DNA from: a virus
Length of the DNA stretch: 42,210 nucleotides
Strand: one strand, 5' to 3'
IMG/VR virus record: IMGVR_UViG_3300028608_000001
Span: 1-42,210 of that record
Shown here: in pieces, positions 16,734 to 22,823 of the stretch
Position numbering within the stretch: the first letter of the stretch is position 1
Layout: the number at the start of each line of letters is the position of its first letter
Position numbers and translations under genes: made by a program
Notes under the pieces: model-generated
The model's input: the letters and a program-made list of their open reading frames with translations, nothing else
Told to the model about the DNA's origin: nothing
Databases searched by the model: none

Positions 16734-16792
16734 ACTACACACTGTTACCGACACCGGTGGTTACCCTGCTGTGACCGCAGGCAATGTGTAGT
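16734..16792 (-). ncRNA. Structured leader of the middle transcript
   Basis: An exact 8-base inverted repeat (16734-16741 with 16785-16792, ACTACACA/TGTGTAGT) encloses a 5-bp hairpin (16765-16769 with 16777-16781) and the palindrome CACCGGTG. It lies between the phage promoter and the first middle gene, so it would fold in the 5' untranslated RNA. There is no U-tract, so it is not a plain terminator. Confidence 0.5.
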
Positions 16793-16806
16793 ACAAACTT
16801 TCTCAG

Positions 16807-16826
16807 ACCATATAGTGAGCCAGTCC
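16807..16826 (-). promoter_or_regulatory. Phage RNA polymerase promoter for the middle genes
   Basis: The minus strand reads GGACTGGCTCACTATATGGT, with the invariant core shared by all six copies. It begins at the last base of the lipoprotein stop codon and faces the 145-aa gene and the oxygenase and replication block behind it. Confidence 0.92.
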
Positions 16827-17056
16827 TAGATTGCCCTGACTCCCTTCTCATGGATGCACAGCTTGAACAGCAGGTCGGCATCGACAGTCTTGTCAGCCTG
16901 CCATGCCTTAAGTGCAGCGTTGGCGCATGCCCTCATTACTTGTGCGTTGTAAGAACCCAGCCTGTCACTAAGCACAGGTGGTGTTGGGTTGACGCGGCCA
17001 TCGCATCCAGTCACTGCTATGCAGACCGCGACCAGAATTGCTGGCCGGTTAATCAT
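16826..17056 (-). CDS. Small lipoprotein, early region
   Basis: 76 aa. MINRPAILVAVCIAVTGCDG is a lipoprotein signal sequence with lipobox VTGC, so Cys 18 would be lipidated and the mature part would face the periplasm. The mature part is about 59 residues and has two further cysteines (RACANAALK and FKLCIHEKG). The ATG overlaps the preceding stop (ATGA). Small early phage lipoproteins can act in superinfection exclusion, but that is inference only. Confidence 0.75.
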   Translation of the reverse strand: MINRPAILVAVCIAVTGCDGRVNPTPPVLSDRLGSYNAQVMRACANAALKAWQADKTVDADLLFKLCIHEKGVRAI

Positions 17057-17310
17057 TCGATCACTGCCTTCAGCTTGCTCGCCAGTGCCGAGGCTTGGTC
17101 TGCATGCCGCTCGTTGATTTCAGTATCCACCATCAGGCTGTGCCGATAGATGGCGCCCTGCTTCTGCATGTTCTCGATGGCCTTGACCTCTGCCGCCTTG
17201 TGGTTGTCCCACTTGGTGGTTAGATGGTTGGCCTTCTTCGCATGCTTGCTCGCCTCACGGGCCAGCAACTTGACTGCGATTGCGATAACACTGGTCAGTA
17301 ACTTGAGCAT
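17053..17310 (-). CDS. Hypothetical helical protein, 85 aa
   Basis: The N-terminus MLKLLTSVIAIAVKLLAREA is an amphipathic or signal-anchor-like helix. The rest is Lys/His/Ala-rich and helical. AAGGAG stands seven bases before the ATG, one of the best ribosome sites in the early region. It precedes the lipoprotein gene with a 4-base overlap, so the two may work together at the envelope. Function unknown. Confidence 0.75.
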   Translation of the reverse strand: MLKLLTSVIAIAVKLLAREASKHAKKANHLTTKWDNHKAAEVKAIENMQKQGAIYRHSLMVDTEINERHADQASALASKLKAVIE

Positions 17311-17313
17311 GGC

Positions 17314-17817
17314 TTACTCCTTGGTAACGACGATGGTTGCTTTAACTTTATCCAGCACGGCGCACACTAGGTACACTGCACCGGGCTCCTCGGTCGCCCA
17401 CTTCTTGGCGAGGTTGTCCGCTTCGACCTTGTTGATCTTGATGTCGGACTGCTCGCCGCTGTCGTTGGCACTGACCACGATGTAGCCACGCACTGGTGGC
17501 ACACCCACCGTAACAGGTGCAGCCAGCTTAGGATCAGGCAGCTTGGGTCTGTTGTTCTGCTCAACGAACGCAGCCTTGCCAGCTGGCGTCACATCCCACC
17601 GTGCATACTGGCTGTTGTCCTTGTACGTTGTGACCAGCCCAAGGTCACGCAGTTGCAGGCCAATGAATGGGACGTGACTAGTCGTCCACTTCTTACCGCC
17701 ACCGAGGTGCTCGGGGTTGGTGGACAGGAACTGCGCTAGCTTGTCGGTGCGTCGGTTGTCAGTGACATACGAGCACAGCTTGCCGAGCAGGAAGAACTGA
17801 TCGTTAGTTAAACTCAT
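17314..17817 (-). CDS. Hypothetical early protein, 167 aa
   Basis: The N-terminal half (LTNDQFFLLGKLCSYVTDNR to QLRDLGLVTTYKDNSQYARWDVTPAGKAAF) reads like a winged helix with a closing 'TPAGKAAF' strand, as in small transcription regulators. The C-terminal half is a beta-rich domain (GYIVVSANDSGEQSD, AVYLVCAVLDKVKATIVV). GGAG precedes the ATG, and it overlaps the 64-aa gene by 14 bases. DNA binding is possible but unproven. Confidence 0.7.
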   Translation of the reverse strand: MSLTNDQFFLLGKLCSYVTDNRRTDKLAQFLSTNPEHLGGGKKWTTSHVPFIGLQLRDLGLVTTYKDNSQYARWDVTPAGKAAFVEQNNRPKLPDPKLAAPVTVGVPPVRGYIVVSANDSGEQSDIKINKVEADNLAKKWATEEPGAVYLVCAVLDKVKATIVVTKE

Positions 17818-17998
17818 GGTCGAACTCCTCTTGCATGGCCAGCCCTACTGCCAGCATGCCGTCGTGTTGCATGGCTACGTCAACGCCGGTGGCTGGACCG
17901 AAGCCCAGCCCGGCAATCAAGTCAGGCACATCCTCGTGGATGCTGTCAGCGTAGGCCAACGCATCGTCCTCGGATATGAAGTCGTCATCGTGTCTCAT
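17804..17998 (-). CDS. Small acidic early protein, 64 aa
   Basis: Strongly acidic (MRHDDDFISEDDALAYADSIHEDVPDL and QEEFDHEF). The ATG overlaps the kinase-like stop (ATGA). Such small acidic proteins may mimic nucleic acid or inhibit host factors, but nothing specific is visible. Confidence 0.65.
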   Translation of the reverse strand: MRHDDDFISEDDALAYADSIHEDVPDLIAGLGFGPATGVDVAMQHDGMLAVGLAMQEEFDHEFN

Positions 17999-19314
17999 CG
18001 TATGAAGTTCCTGAACTGGTTAACTTGTCTAGCGAAGCGACCACCCCAAGCGGCGCGGTCTCTGTTCTGTTGTTCTACCTGCCACCAGTCCCGCAGGGTG
18101 GCGAGGATCTCAGCCGGGATGCGGATGTTCTGTACCATCAGCCTCTCGTCAGGCAGGGCAGCACCACGAGGCAGGAAGCATGGCTCACGCTCGGGCATAA
18201 TGGCGAACTGCACCACCCCACCGCAGCCATGAATCCTATGGTCTGGCCAGTCCTGTGCTGCCTCACCCAGCTTACGCACTTGCTCCGGCTTCAGGTTGCA
18301 CTCACGCACCCAGTACGCCAGCCGTGCCTCACGCTTATCCTGCCTAGCTCGTGTACGTTGAGCAAACGGGCGCTTGTCATGGTGCCGTGCAACCCGCTGC
18401 TCAAGTGCAGCGAAGTCCATCAGCGCCATGTCTGGATTCCACTGGATCTTACCCTCGTGTTTACCCGGTGGTAGATCAGGGATGCGGATCTTAGGGATGT
18501 TAAACATCTGTGGGTTACCAAACCCGTGACGTTGACCACGGTTGATTGGCACGGCCATCGCACGCAGCATTGCGTCGTCAGCGTTGTCGCACAGGTTGGC
18601 GAACTCACCAAGGAACTCAGGTACTGGAGGTCTTACAATAGGGAACTCCAGTTTCATCTGGTGGCCCCAGCTCTTGACCACTGCATCACGGCTGTACACC
18701 TTGGCAATCAGGTGGTTGTTGTTGCCGCAGTGGATAGGGTCGGTCATGATGAGGATGTCAAGCTCGTCGTCGATCATGAAGTTCCCGTCGTGCAGATCCC
18801 ACTGCACCAGATCACCGAAGAACTCACCGGCCTTGATGCCTGCCAGTGTGACAGGTGCATCGTTCAGCGGGCGGTCGTGGCAGTCCTGCACTCTGCCGTA
18901 GCAGGCAGCCTTGGCAGAAAAGAAGTCACGGTCGAAGCGAGTAGCAGCTGGGTCTGCATTGCAGCGGTACTCAGCGCACTCATACTCTAGGTACTGCGGC
19001 AGCATCACCATGAACACGTCATGCTGCGGGCTGAAGGTTGCGAACTTGAACTCAGGCACACCGGGCATAGGGTTAGCCATTGCCCAGTGTACATACGCAG
19101 GGTACGAGTCGCCGTCAACACGACCGCACACCTTGATGCACCACCCCTTCACATCCTTGTGTGACCAAGCGCTGCCATAGTTCCCGCTACCAAGGCAGTG
19201 GAAACCAGCTTGCTGCAACTTGCCCTTGGTTTCCTGATAGTCATCGGACATGCACAGGAAAGCCTTCTCCATCAGCTCAAGGAGCTGCACCTTGGTGTAG
19301 TTGTTGCGACTCAT
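17995..19314 (-). CDS. Protein-kinase-like early protein
   Basis: 439 aa from ATG 19314 (MSRNNYTKVQL), with GAGGG upstream. The N-terminal half carries kinase marks in order: a glycine loop LGSGNYGSAW (41-50), Lys 61 in WCIKVCG, a catalytic loop WDLHDGN with Asp 173 and Asn 178 at the normal spacing of five, and a metal Asp 192 in MTDP, where DFG would stand. About 245 residues follow with no known domain; they are rich in Arg, Trp and His. T7 gp0.7 has a similar plan, an early kinase plus a C-terminal host-transcription shut-off part. I infer an analogous role, but direct homology is not shown. Confidence 0.75.
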   Translation of the reverse strand: MSRNNYTKVQLLELMEKAFLCMSDDYQETKGKLQQAGFHCLGSGNYGSAWSHKDVKGWCIKVCGRVDGDSYPAYVHWAMANPMPGVPEFKFATFSPQHDVFMVMLPQYLEYECAEYRCNADPAATRFDRDFFSAKAACYGRVQDCHDRPLNDAPVTLAGIKAGEFFGDLVQWDLHDGNFMIDDELDILIMTDPIHCGNNNHLIAKVYSRDAVVKSWGHQMKLEFPIVRPPVPEFLGEFANLCDNADDAMLRAMAVPINRGQRHGFGNPQMFNIPKIRIPDLPPGKHEGKIQWNPDMALMDFAALEQRVARHHDKRPFAQRTRARQDKREARLAYWVRECNLKPEQVRKLGEAAQDWPDHRIHGCGGVVQFAIMPEREPCFLPRGAALPDERLMVQNIRIPAEILATLRDWWQVEQQNRDRAAWGGRFARQVNQFRNFIR

Positions 19315-19372
19315 GATTGTACCCTCAAGTAAGCTAGCCCTCGGTCGGGCAGTTATGGTTGAGTAACCAGCG

Positions 19373-19396
19373 ATGCACCCTGTTGCCAAGGTGCAT
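19373..19396 (-). other. Stem-loop upstream of the kinase-like gene
   Basis: A 7-bp perfect stem (ATGCACC pairing with GGTGCAT) with a 10-base loop lies 60 bases before the kinase-like start. It is in the gap after the 134-aa gene and has no U-tract. It could be an RNase III-type processing or stabilising hairpin. Confidence 0.45.
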
Positions 19397-19402
19397 GACT
19401 TC

Positions 19403-19477
19403 TTACTCACGGCTGAGCCACCAGATGGCAGCCAACCACGCCAGATTGTACAGCAGGATACTACTTGCGAGCCACAT
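19403..19477 (-). CDS. Possible 24-aa membrane micropeptide
   Basis: The ATG lies inside the end of the 134-aa gene. The predicted peptide is almost entirely one hydrophobic segment with four Trp (MWLASSILLYNLAW, then LAAIWWLSRE). The ribosome site is weak (CAGGCC). It may be chance, but the composition is that of a single-span membrane peptide. Confidence 0.25.
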   Translation of the reverse strand: MWLASSILLYNLAWLAAIWWLSRE

Positions 19478-19865
19478 AGTACTGGCCTGCAAAGCGAGTC
19501 CAGCTCTTGGCCTTCTCAGCTTGCTGCTGAGTTGACGACTTGAACTCACCAACGTAGGTGGCCATTACTTCAGGCGCACTGACGTTGTAACCGGCGTAGT
19601 TGTTCTCGCCGTAGGCCAGCCACGCATTGTACTGGTTGTCCAGATACATTACGCAGGCTTGGTTGCACTCCTTGAGCAAGTCCTTCACTTGCTGTGTGAA
19701 CTGCTCGATGGGCAAGGCGTAGCACTGCTCCTGCTTGCCCTCATAACAGCCAGTGCCACCTTCAAACGAGGTGACACCAGCACCCTTCAGCGCCTCGATG
19801 TCGGCCGCTGCGTTGGCACGGTTCAGTGCCACCAGTACTACAGGTTGTTTGCCATTGACACGCAT
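19461..19865 (-). CDS. Hypothetical early protein, 134 aa
   Basis: MRVNGKQPVVLVALNRANA and then a mixed region with five Cys and many Tyr and Gln, ending RFAGQYYVARK. CGGAG stands eight bases before the ATG. The repeated Cys (GCYEGKQEQCYA, ECNQAC) could bind metal or form disulfides, but there is no signal peptide. Function not recognised. Confidence 0.75.
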   Translation of the reverse strand: MRVNGKQPVVLVALNRANAAADIEALKGAGVTSFEGGTGCYEGKQEQCYALPIEQFTQQVKDLLKECNQACVMYLDNQYNAWLAYGENNYAGYNVSAPEVMATYVGEFKSSTQQQAEKAKSWTRFAGQYYVARK

Positions 19866-19866
19866 G

Positions 19867-20022
19867 TTATTTCTCCGGGTTCGGTAGACAGAGTTGAGGT
19901 TTCAGTGCTCGCCACTGGCGCAGCTGAGCAGCTTGGAAGAAGTACAGTGGAACGTGCGACAACCACCAGTCCGCAGTGCTGCTTGACATGCGGTGCTTAG
20001 GCGGCAAATGAACCACGTTCAC
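19867..20022 (-). CDS. Small early protein, 51 aa
   Basis: It starts at GTG overlapping the preceding stop (GTGA): MNVVHLPPKHRMSSSTADWWL, then SHVPLYFFQAAQLRQWRALK. An internal ATG at 19989 would give 40 aa. The ribosome site is weak, so translation would depend on coupling. Function unknown. Confidence 0.5.
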   Translation of the reverse strand: MNVVHLPPKHRMSSSTADWWLSHVPLYFFQAAQLRQWRALKPQLCLPNPEK

Positions 20023-20216
20023 AGTGATTGGACGACACGGCGGAACTCCGCTTTGTCGCCGAAGTGGTCAAAAAGGCGAACTACAACCTTGCCTTCCTTG
20101 CATGACATACTCACAACGAAGCTCTCGCCGGGCATTTCACGCTCCATACGCCGGGCAAGTGTTGGCAGGCTGCTCTTGTCGATGAACAGCACAGCGCCTT
20201 GGATGATACCGCTCAT
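20019..20216 (-). CDS. Small early protein, 65 aa
   Basis: From ATG 20216 (MSGIIQGAVLFIDKSSLPT). Upstream frame positions lie inside another gene. The ATG overlaps the stop of the 48-aa gene (ATGA). It is a compact alpha/beta sequence with basic residues (EREMPGESFVVSMSCKEGKVVVRLF). No known motif. Confidence 0.65.
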   Translation of the reverse strand: MSGIIQGAVLFIDKSSLPTLARRMEREMPGESFVVSMSCKEGKVVVRLFDHFGDKAEFRRVVQSL

Positions 20217-20359
20217 TTGAATGACTCCAGTGCTTGAAGGGCCAGATAGATCCAGTATGCAAACAGACCTATCTCGCCGATGATTACAGCAAAGCAAGCG
20301 GCGATGCTCCACCGCACCCACCACTCACAGCCACGTTTCTTACAGGCGCGCTGCTTCAA
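20213..20359 (-). CDS. Small membrane protein, 48 aa
   Basis: A TTG start at 20359 (MKQRACKKRGCEWWVRW) has GAGG six bases upstream, inside the end of the 72-aa gene. A basic N-terminus is followed by one clear transmembrane segment (SIAACFAVIIGEIGLFAYWI). The positive-inside rule puts the N-terminus in the cytoplasm. It may act on the host membrane early in infection; the exact role is unknown. Confidence 0.55.
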   Translation of the reverse strand: MKQRACKKRGCEWWVRWSIAACFAVIIGEIGLFAYWIYLALQALESFK

Positions 20360-20558
20360 GGCACACCTCGTCGATGATGTCGATGTTGTGGTAGCCTTCC
20401 GACCCGGCGAACTCCACCGAGTAGTAGGACTCCTTGCCCATGACGTGGACTTGCACAATGGTGCCGAAGCGACCGACGTTGTACTTCTCTGGAGCCATGA
20501 CGCCGAACGTGGTCACACGCACGGCCTTGACTCTATCCGACTCTGCGAACTTCGGCAT
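20340..20558 (-). CDS. Hypothetical early protein, 72 aa
   Basis: From ATG 20558 (MPKFAESDRVKAVRVTTFG), with GAGGAA just upstream. It is a beta-rich sequence with KYNVGRFGTIVQVHVMGKESYYSVEFAG, which looks like a small SH3/KOW-like barrel as in translation-associated or nucleic-acid-binding proteins. That is only fold-level similarity. It overlaps the gene upstream by 26 bases. Confidence 0.65.
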   Translation of the reverse strand: MPKFAESDRVKAVRVTTFGVMAPEKYNVGRFGTIVQVHVMGKESYYSVEFAGSEGYHNIDIIDEVCLEAARL

Positions 20559-20910
20559 GTTCCTCGCTCCAGCTGGCGGCAAGCGGCATGTCACGGTGTG
20601 GATCACACACAGTCTCACCTTGGAAGGTGAAGCCCTCGCGCAGTTCATGTTCAGCAGCTGTGAGCAGTGCCTTGAAGGCAGTCTGCACCAAGTCGCCATT
20701 GGTTGTGTTCAGGCTGATAGGCCACGGACGGCCAAGCCACGGATACTTCTCACCGGTCTTGGAATCCACGCCGTCTGGACAGTTGACACGCAGGCACAGA
20801 CCGTGCTCGCGGTTCTCAATGACAAACTCCACACCCTTGTACTGGATGCGGCTAGCCACGGTCATCAGACGGACAAGATTGGCCCGTTGTTCGTGCATAA
20901 CCTCGTGCAT
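20533..20910 (-). CDS. Hypothetical protein, conserved phage type, 125 aa
   Basis: From ATG 20910 (MHEVMHEQRANLVRLM), with AGGAG eight bases upstream. The frame could extend above, but without a ribosome site. The middle has SRIQYKGVEFVIENREHGLCLRV, and the end has LVQTAFKALLTAAEHELREGF followed by FTFQGETVCDPH. I recall this pattern from other T7-like and unrelated phages as an unnamed protein. Function unknown. Confidence 0.7.
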   Translation of the reverse strand: MHEVMHEQRANLVRLMTVASRIQYKGVEFVIENREHGLCLRVNCPDGVDSKTGEKYPWLGRPWPISLNTTNGDLVQTAFKALLTAAEHELREGFTFQGETVCDPHRDMPLAASWSEEHAEVRRVG

Positions 20911-20937
20911 ACAGATTGCTCCTACTGTTAGTTCAAG

Positions 20938-20963
20938 CATGCCTGCACGGAGATACAGGCATG
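20938..20963 (-). other. Stem-loop between early genes
   Basis: A perfect 8-bp stem (CATGCCTG pairing with CAGGCATG) with a 10-base loop fills the gap between the 72-aa gene ending at 20977 and the start at 20910. No run of T follows, so it is more likely a processing or stabilising hairpin than a terminator. Confidence 0.55.
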
Positions 20964-20976
20964 GTTCAACCAACAC

Positions 20977-21195
20977 TTAACGCGGCAGGATCGCATCCAT
21001 ACGAGCCTGTATTGCTGCTATGAACTGGTCATAGTCGTCACGCACCTTGAGCCCAAGGTACTTTGCCCACATCGGACGCAGCTTCTTGCCACGCATGGCC
21101 GAGTGGCTAAGTCCAACCTTCTCCATGCGAAACTGGCTCTTGAGTATCGCAAGGCCAGCGTAGTCCAACCCCTCAGGGCTTGAGATTGCGGTCAT
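20977..21195 (-). CDS. Small early protein, 72 aa
   Basis: MTAISSPEGLDYAGLAILKSQ, then a basic stretch (SAMRGKKLRPMWAKYLGLK) and an amphipathic helix (DDYDQFIAAIQARMDAIL). GGTGG precedes the ATG. Helical and basic, so it could bind nucleic acid or a host protein. No family recognised. Confidence 0.65.
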   Translation of the reverse strand: MTAISSPEGLDYAGLAILKSQFRMEKVGLSHSAMRGKKLRPMWAKYLGLKVRDDYDQFIAAIQARMDAILPR

Positions 21196-21274
21196 AGGTC
21201 ACCACCAATGGCTGCTTGGTTGGAATGAAGGCACGGATCATGCCTTGTGTGAAGAACAGCGCTGCTAGGATCAC
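21173..21274 (-). CDS. Possible 33-aa early peptide
   Basis: A GTG start overlaps the stop of the 49-aa gene (GTGA), with GAGG six bases upstream. The frame reads MILAALFFTQGMIRAFIPTK and then QPLVVTYDRNLKP, and ends inside the next gene. The N-terminal half is hydrophobic. Coupling on both sides supports it, but it may be chance. Confidence 0.4.
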   Translation of the reverse strand: MILAALFFTQGMIRAFIPTKQPLVVTYDRNLKP

Positions 21275-21420
21275 AGGAACCTCACAGGAGTGTAATAAGC
21301 GAACATGTAGCCAGTCACGAGATCGTGATTGTGTGCTACTTCTCGGATGATACGACTTGCGACATTACCGGGCCGCCAGCCGACGTTGTTGAAAGGCAGT
21401 GCTACCATAGCTTGTACCAT
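21271..21420 (-). CDS. Small early protein, 49 aa
   Basis: MVQAMVALPFNNVGWRPGNV, then ASRIIREVAHNHDLVTGYMF and AYYTPVRFL. CGAGGT stands six bases before the ATG. It lies between the first early gene with its hairpin and a coupled 33-aa frame. No function recognised. Confidence 0.6.
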   Translation of the reverse strand: MVQAMVALPFNNVGWRPGNVASRIIREVAHNHDLVTGYMFAYYTPVRFL

Positions 21421-21445
21421 GATCGTTACCTCGGTTAGTCCAGCG

Positions 21446-21467
21446 AAGGGCTCCCGCAGAAGCCCTT
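21446..21467 (-). other. Stem-loop after the first early gene
   Basis: A 9-bp stem with a four-base loop (AAGGGCTTC, TGCG, GGAGCCCTT on the minus strand) stands directly after the stop of the 185-aa gene. No U-tract follows. It fits an RNase III-type processing site or a 3' stabilising hairpin. Confidence 0.55.
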
Positions 21468-21474
21468 GACTTGC

Positions 21475-22032
21475 TTAACCGTTTGCTACGCCAGCCAGTG
21501 CATCGTCAGCAGCTGGCTCCTCGTTGGCAGCGAGCGGAGCTGGAGTGCTAGCCTTGATCTTCAGAGGCTTGACCGCAGTAGCCAGCTTACGCACGGCGAT
21601 GAGATCATCGCTGTCCAGATTGTTGCGATCATCCTTGGCAGCCTTCTCGGCACGCTTGATGAGCTTGGCCATTTCTTCTTGCAAGTCGAATGGCTTGAAT
21701 GCCGCTTCTGGCTTGAAGTCCCAGAAAGGCTTGGCCATAGCCAGCTCAAGCTTGGTTTCGGAGTGCTTGTCGAATACTACGTTAGTGCCGTCCTCATCAA
21801 TCGAGAACTTGCCGAAGGCTACAGCCCATGCCAGCAGAGCGTTGCGACGTGCAAAGCCCGGCAGAGCAGTGACTACACGTTGCATCAGTGTTACATCGCC
21901 ATGCTCTTGTGCATGATACAGAGCCGAGCAGGCAACAACATGGATGTCGTCGGCCAGCTTAGCGCCAGTGGCTTGCACAGCTTCTACGGCCTTGATTGCT
22001 TTGGCCATGTCAGTGATGAGCTTGATAGTCAT
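21475..22032 (-). CDS. First early protein, 185 aa, acidic C-terminal tail
   Basis: It begins MTIKLITDMAKAIKAVEAVQ, with GGAG eight bases before the ATG. The body is helical with many Lys, Ala and Glu (LQEEMAKLIKRAEKAAKDDR), and the end is a disordered tail, NEEPAADDALAGVANG. It is the gene nearest the strong sigma70 promoter, the position where T7-like phages put host-takeover or anti-restriction genes. I do not recognise the family. The DDALAG end resembles the tails of the ssDNA-binding-like protein and helicase. Confidence 0.75.
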   Translation of the reverse strand: MTIKLITDMAKAIKAVEAVQATGAKLADDIHVVACSALYHAQEHGDVTLMQRVVTALPGFARRNALLAWAVAFGKFSIDEDGTNVVFDKHSETKLELAMAKPFWDFKPEAAFKPFDLQEEMAKLIKRAEKAAKDDRNNLDSDDLIAVRKLATAVKPLKIKASTPAPLAANEEPAADDALAGVANG

Positions 22033-22090
22033 GATCTTATCTCCAGTGAGTTTGAGTCAAGGCGTCTGGTCATATACAGATCAACCTTGC

Positions 22091-22108
22091 CGAACCTCAC
22101 TAGGTTCG
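22091..22108 (-). other. Stem-loop in the early leader
   Basis: A perfect 7-bp stem with the tetraloop AGTG (CGAACCT, AGTG, AGGTTCG on the minus strand) stands about 60 bases before the first early start codon, in its 5' untranslated RNA. It may protect or process the transcript. Confidence 0.5.
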
Positions 22109-22372
22109 TACCACATCTGTGGACAATCTCGCGGATTACTCCGTGGACTGCTCGCCATTCGGGCTGGCGTTTCACTGGGCTTATTGGCGACAGTGGCAAG
22201 CTATGCTAGCGCTTGCAGGCTAAGGACTCTATACGTCGAGTATCCCTTGCGTCACGACCATACAGCTGACTTTGTTGTGCTCTACCGAACAGATGCGAGC
22301 TTGTCGCCTTACACTGCTAAGCTTTGCACTCGCCGACCACCTATGGCAAGGCTGTTACCACTAAAGAGCGTT

Positions 22373-22436
22373 GTTGCTGTGTTACGGTTCGCATTCTACA
22401 GAGTTGCTGTGTAGCTGTCAAGCGTTTGTTGCTGTG
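22373..22436 (-). repeat. Three CACAGCAAC repeats around the sigma70 promoter
   Basis: The 9-mer occurs at 22428-22436, 22403-22411 and 22373-22381 (minus-strand sense). The copies lie upstream of the -35, inside the spacer and downstream of the -10, at spacings of 25 and 30 bases. This is how operator sites for a repressor or activator are often placed. Confidence 0.5.
22393..22421 (-). promoter_or_regulatory. Strong host sigma70 promoter for the early genes
   Basis: The minus strand has TTGACA (22421-22416), exactly 17 bases, then TAGAAT (22398-22393). That is a perfect -35, an optimal spacer and five of six -10 bases. It faces the early genes about 360 bases downstream. A second TTGACA on the same strand near 22568-22563 has only a weak -10 at the right distance. 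Confidence 0.8.
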
Positions 22437-22523
22437 GGTCTTAGCACCTGAGTCTGGAATTCCCCGATACAGCGAACTGTACCAAGACCGTGACTCGCTA
22501 GCCTCGCTCCAAGAGCTTGTTAC

Positions 22524-22765
22524 TAGCTGGTGAGACATAAGGTACAGGTTCTGTACTAGCTTGTCAACATCTGTACCTCGCTGGTCGGTGGATGTAGAGT
22601 CCGTCGAGCCAGTGGTTGTATAAGACCATACTATCCGATCCCTTGTATACTACCGTTCGTCGGTTCCGTCATTGTCGATAGTATTGTCTGGATACCTACT
22701 GTCTAGCTAGTGAGTCCGTACCCTAGCTGGTTCCGTAGCTTGTTCCATGGCTAGTGGTAGCTTGT
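22524..22765. repeat. Short TAGCT(T/G)GT repeats in the terminal region
   Basis: The 8-mer TAGCTTGT or TAGCTGGT (plus strand) appears at 22524, 22557, 22724, 22736 and 22758, with further near copies (AGCTTGT at 22513 and 22298). Many are next to GTACC. The density is far above what I see elsewhere. Comparable iterated short repeats flank the packaging junction in T7. Confidence 0.5.
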
Positions 22766-22801
22766 ACCTGACTAGTAGTCTCAGATAGATGAACGTCTCC
22801 G

Positions 22802-22823
22802 TATCCATATAGTGAGCCAGTTA
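22802..22823 (-). promoter_or_regulatory. Phage RNA polymerase promoter at the genome-end region
   Basis: The minus strand reads TAACTGGCTCACTATATGG and continues ATACGGA. Its flanks match the capsid promoter copy (41254-41275) over an extended stretch. It lies between the last late gene and the early region, like the T7 phiOL/phiOR promoters used in replication or packaging. Confidence 0.9.

Noticed and set aside
19315-19410. 32-codon upstream extension of the kinase-like gene
   Set aside because: It runs through a stem-loop and has no ribosome site, while GAGGG stands before ATG 19314.
22341-22538. 65-codon minus-strand frame over the sigma70 promoter
   Set aside because: It contains the -35 and -10 elements and repeats, has no ribosome site, and lies in the control region.
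22558-22568. Second sigma70 promoter at a TTGACA near 22568-22563 (minus strand)
   Set aside because: The hexamer at 17-base spacing is TACCTT, with only three of six -10 matches; kept as a weak possibility and not listed.
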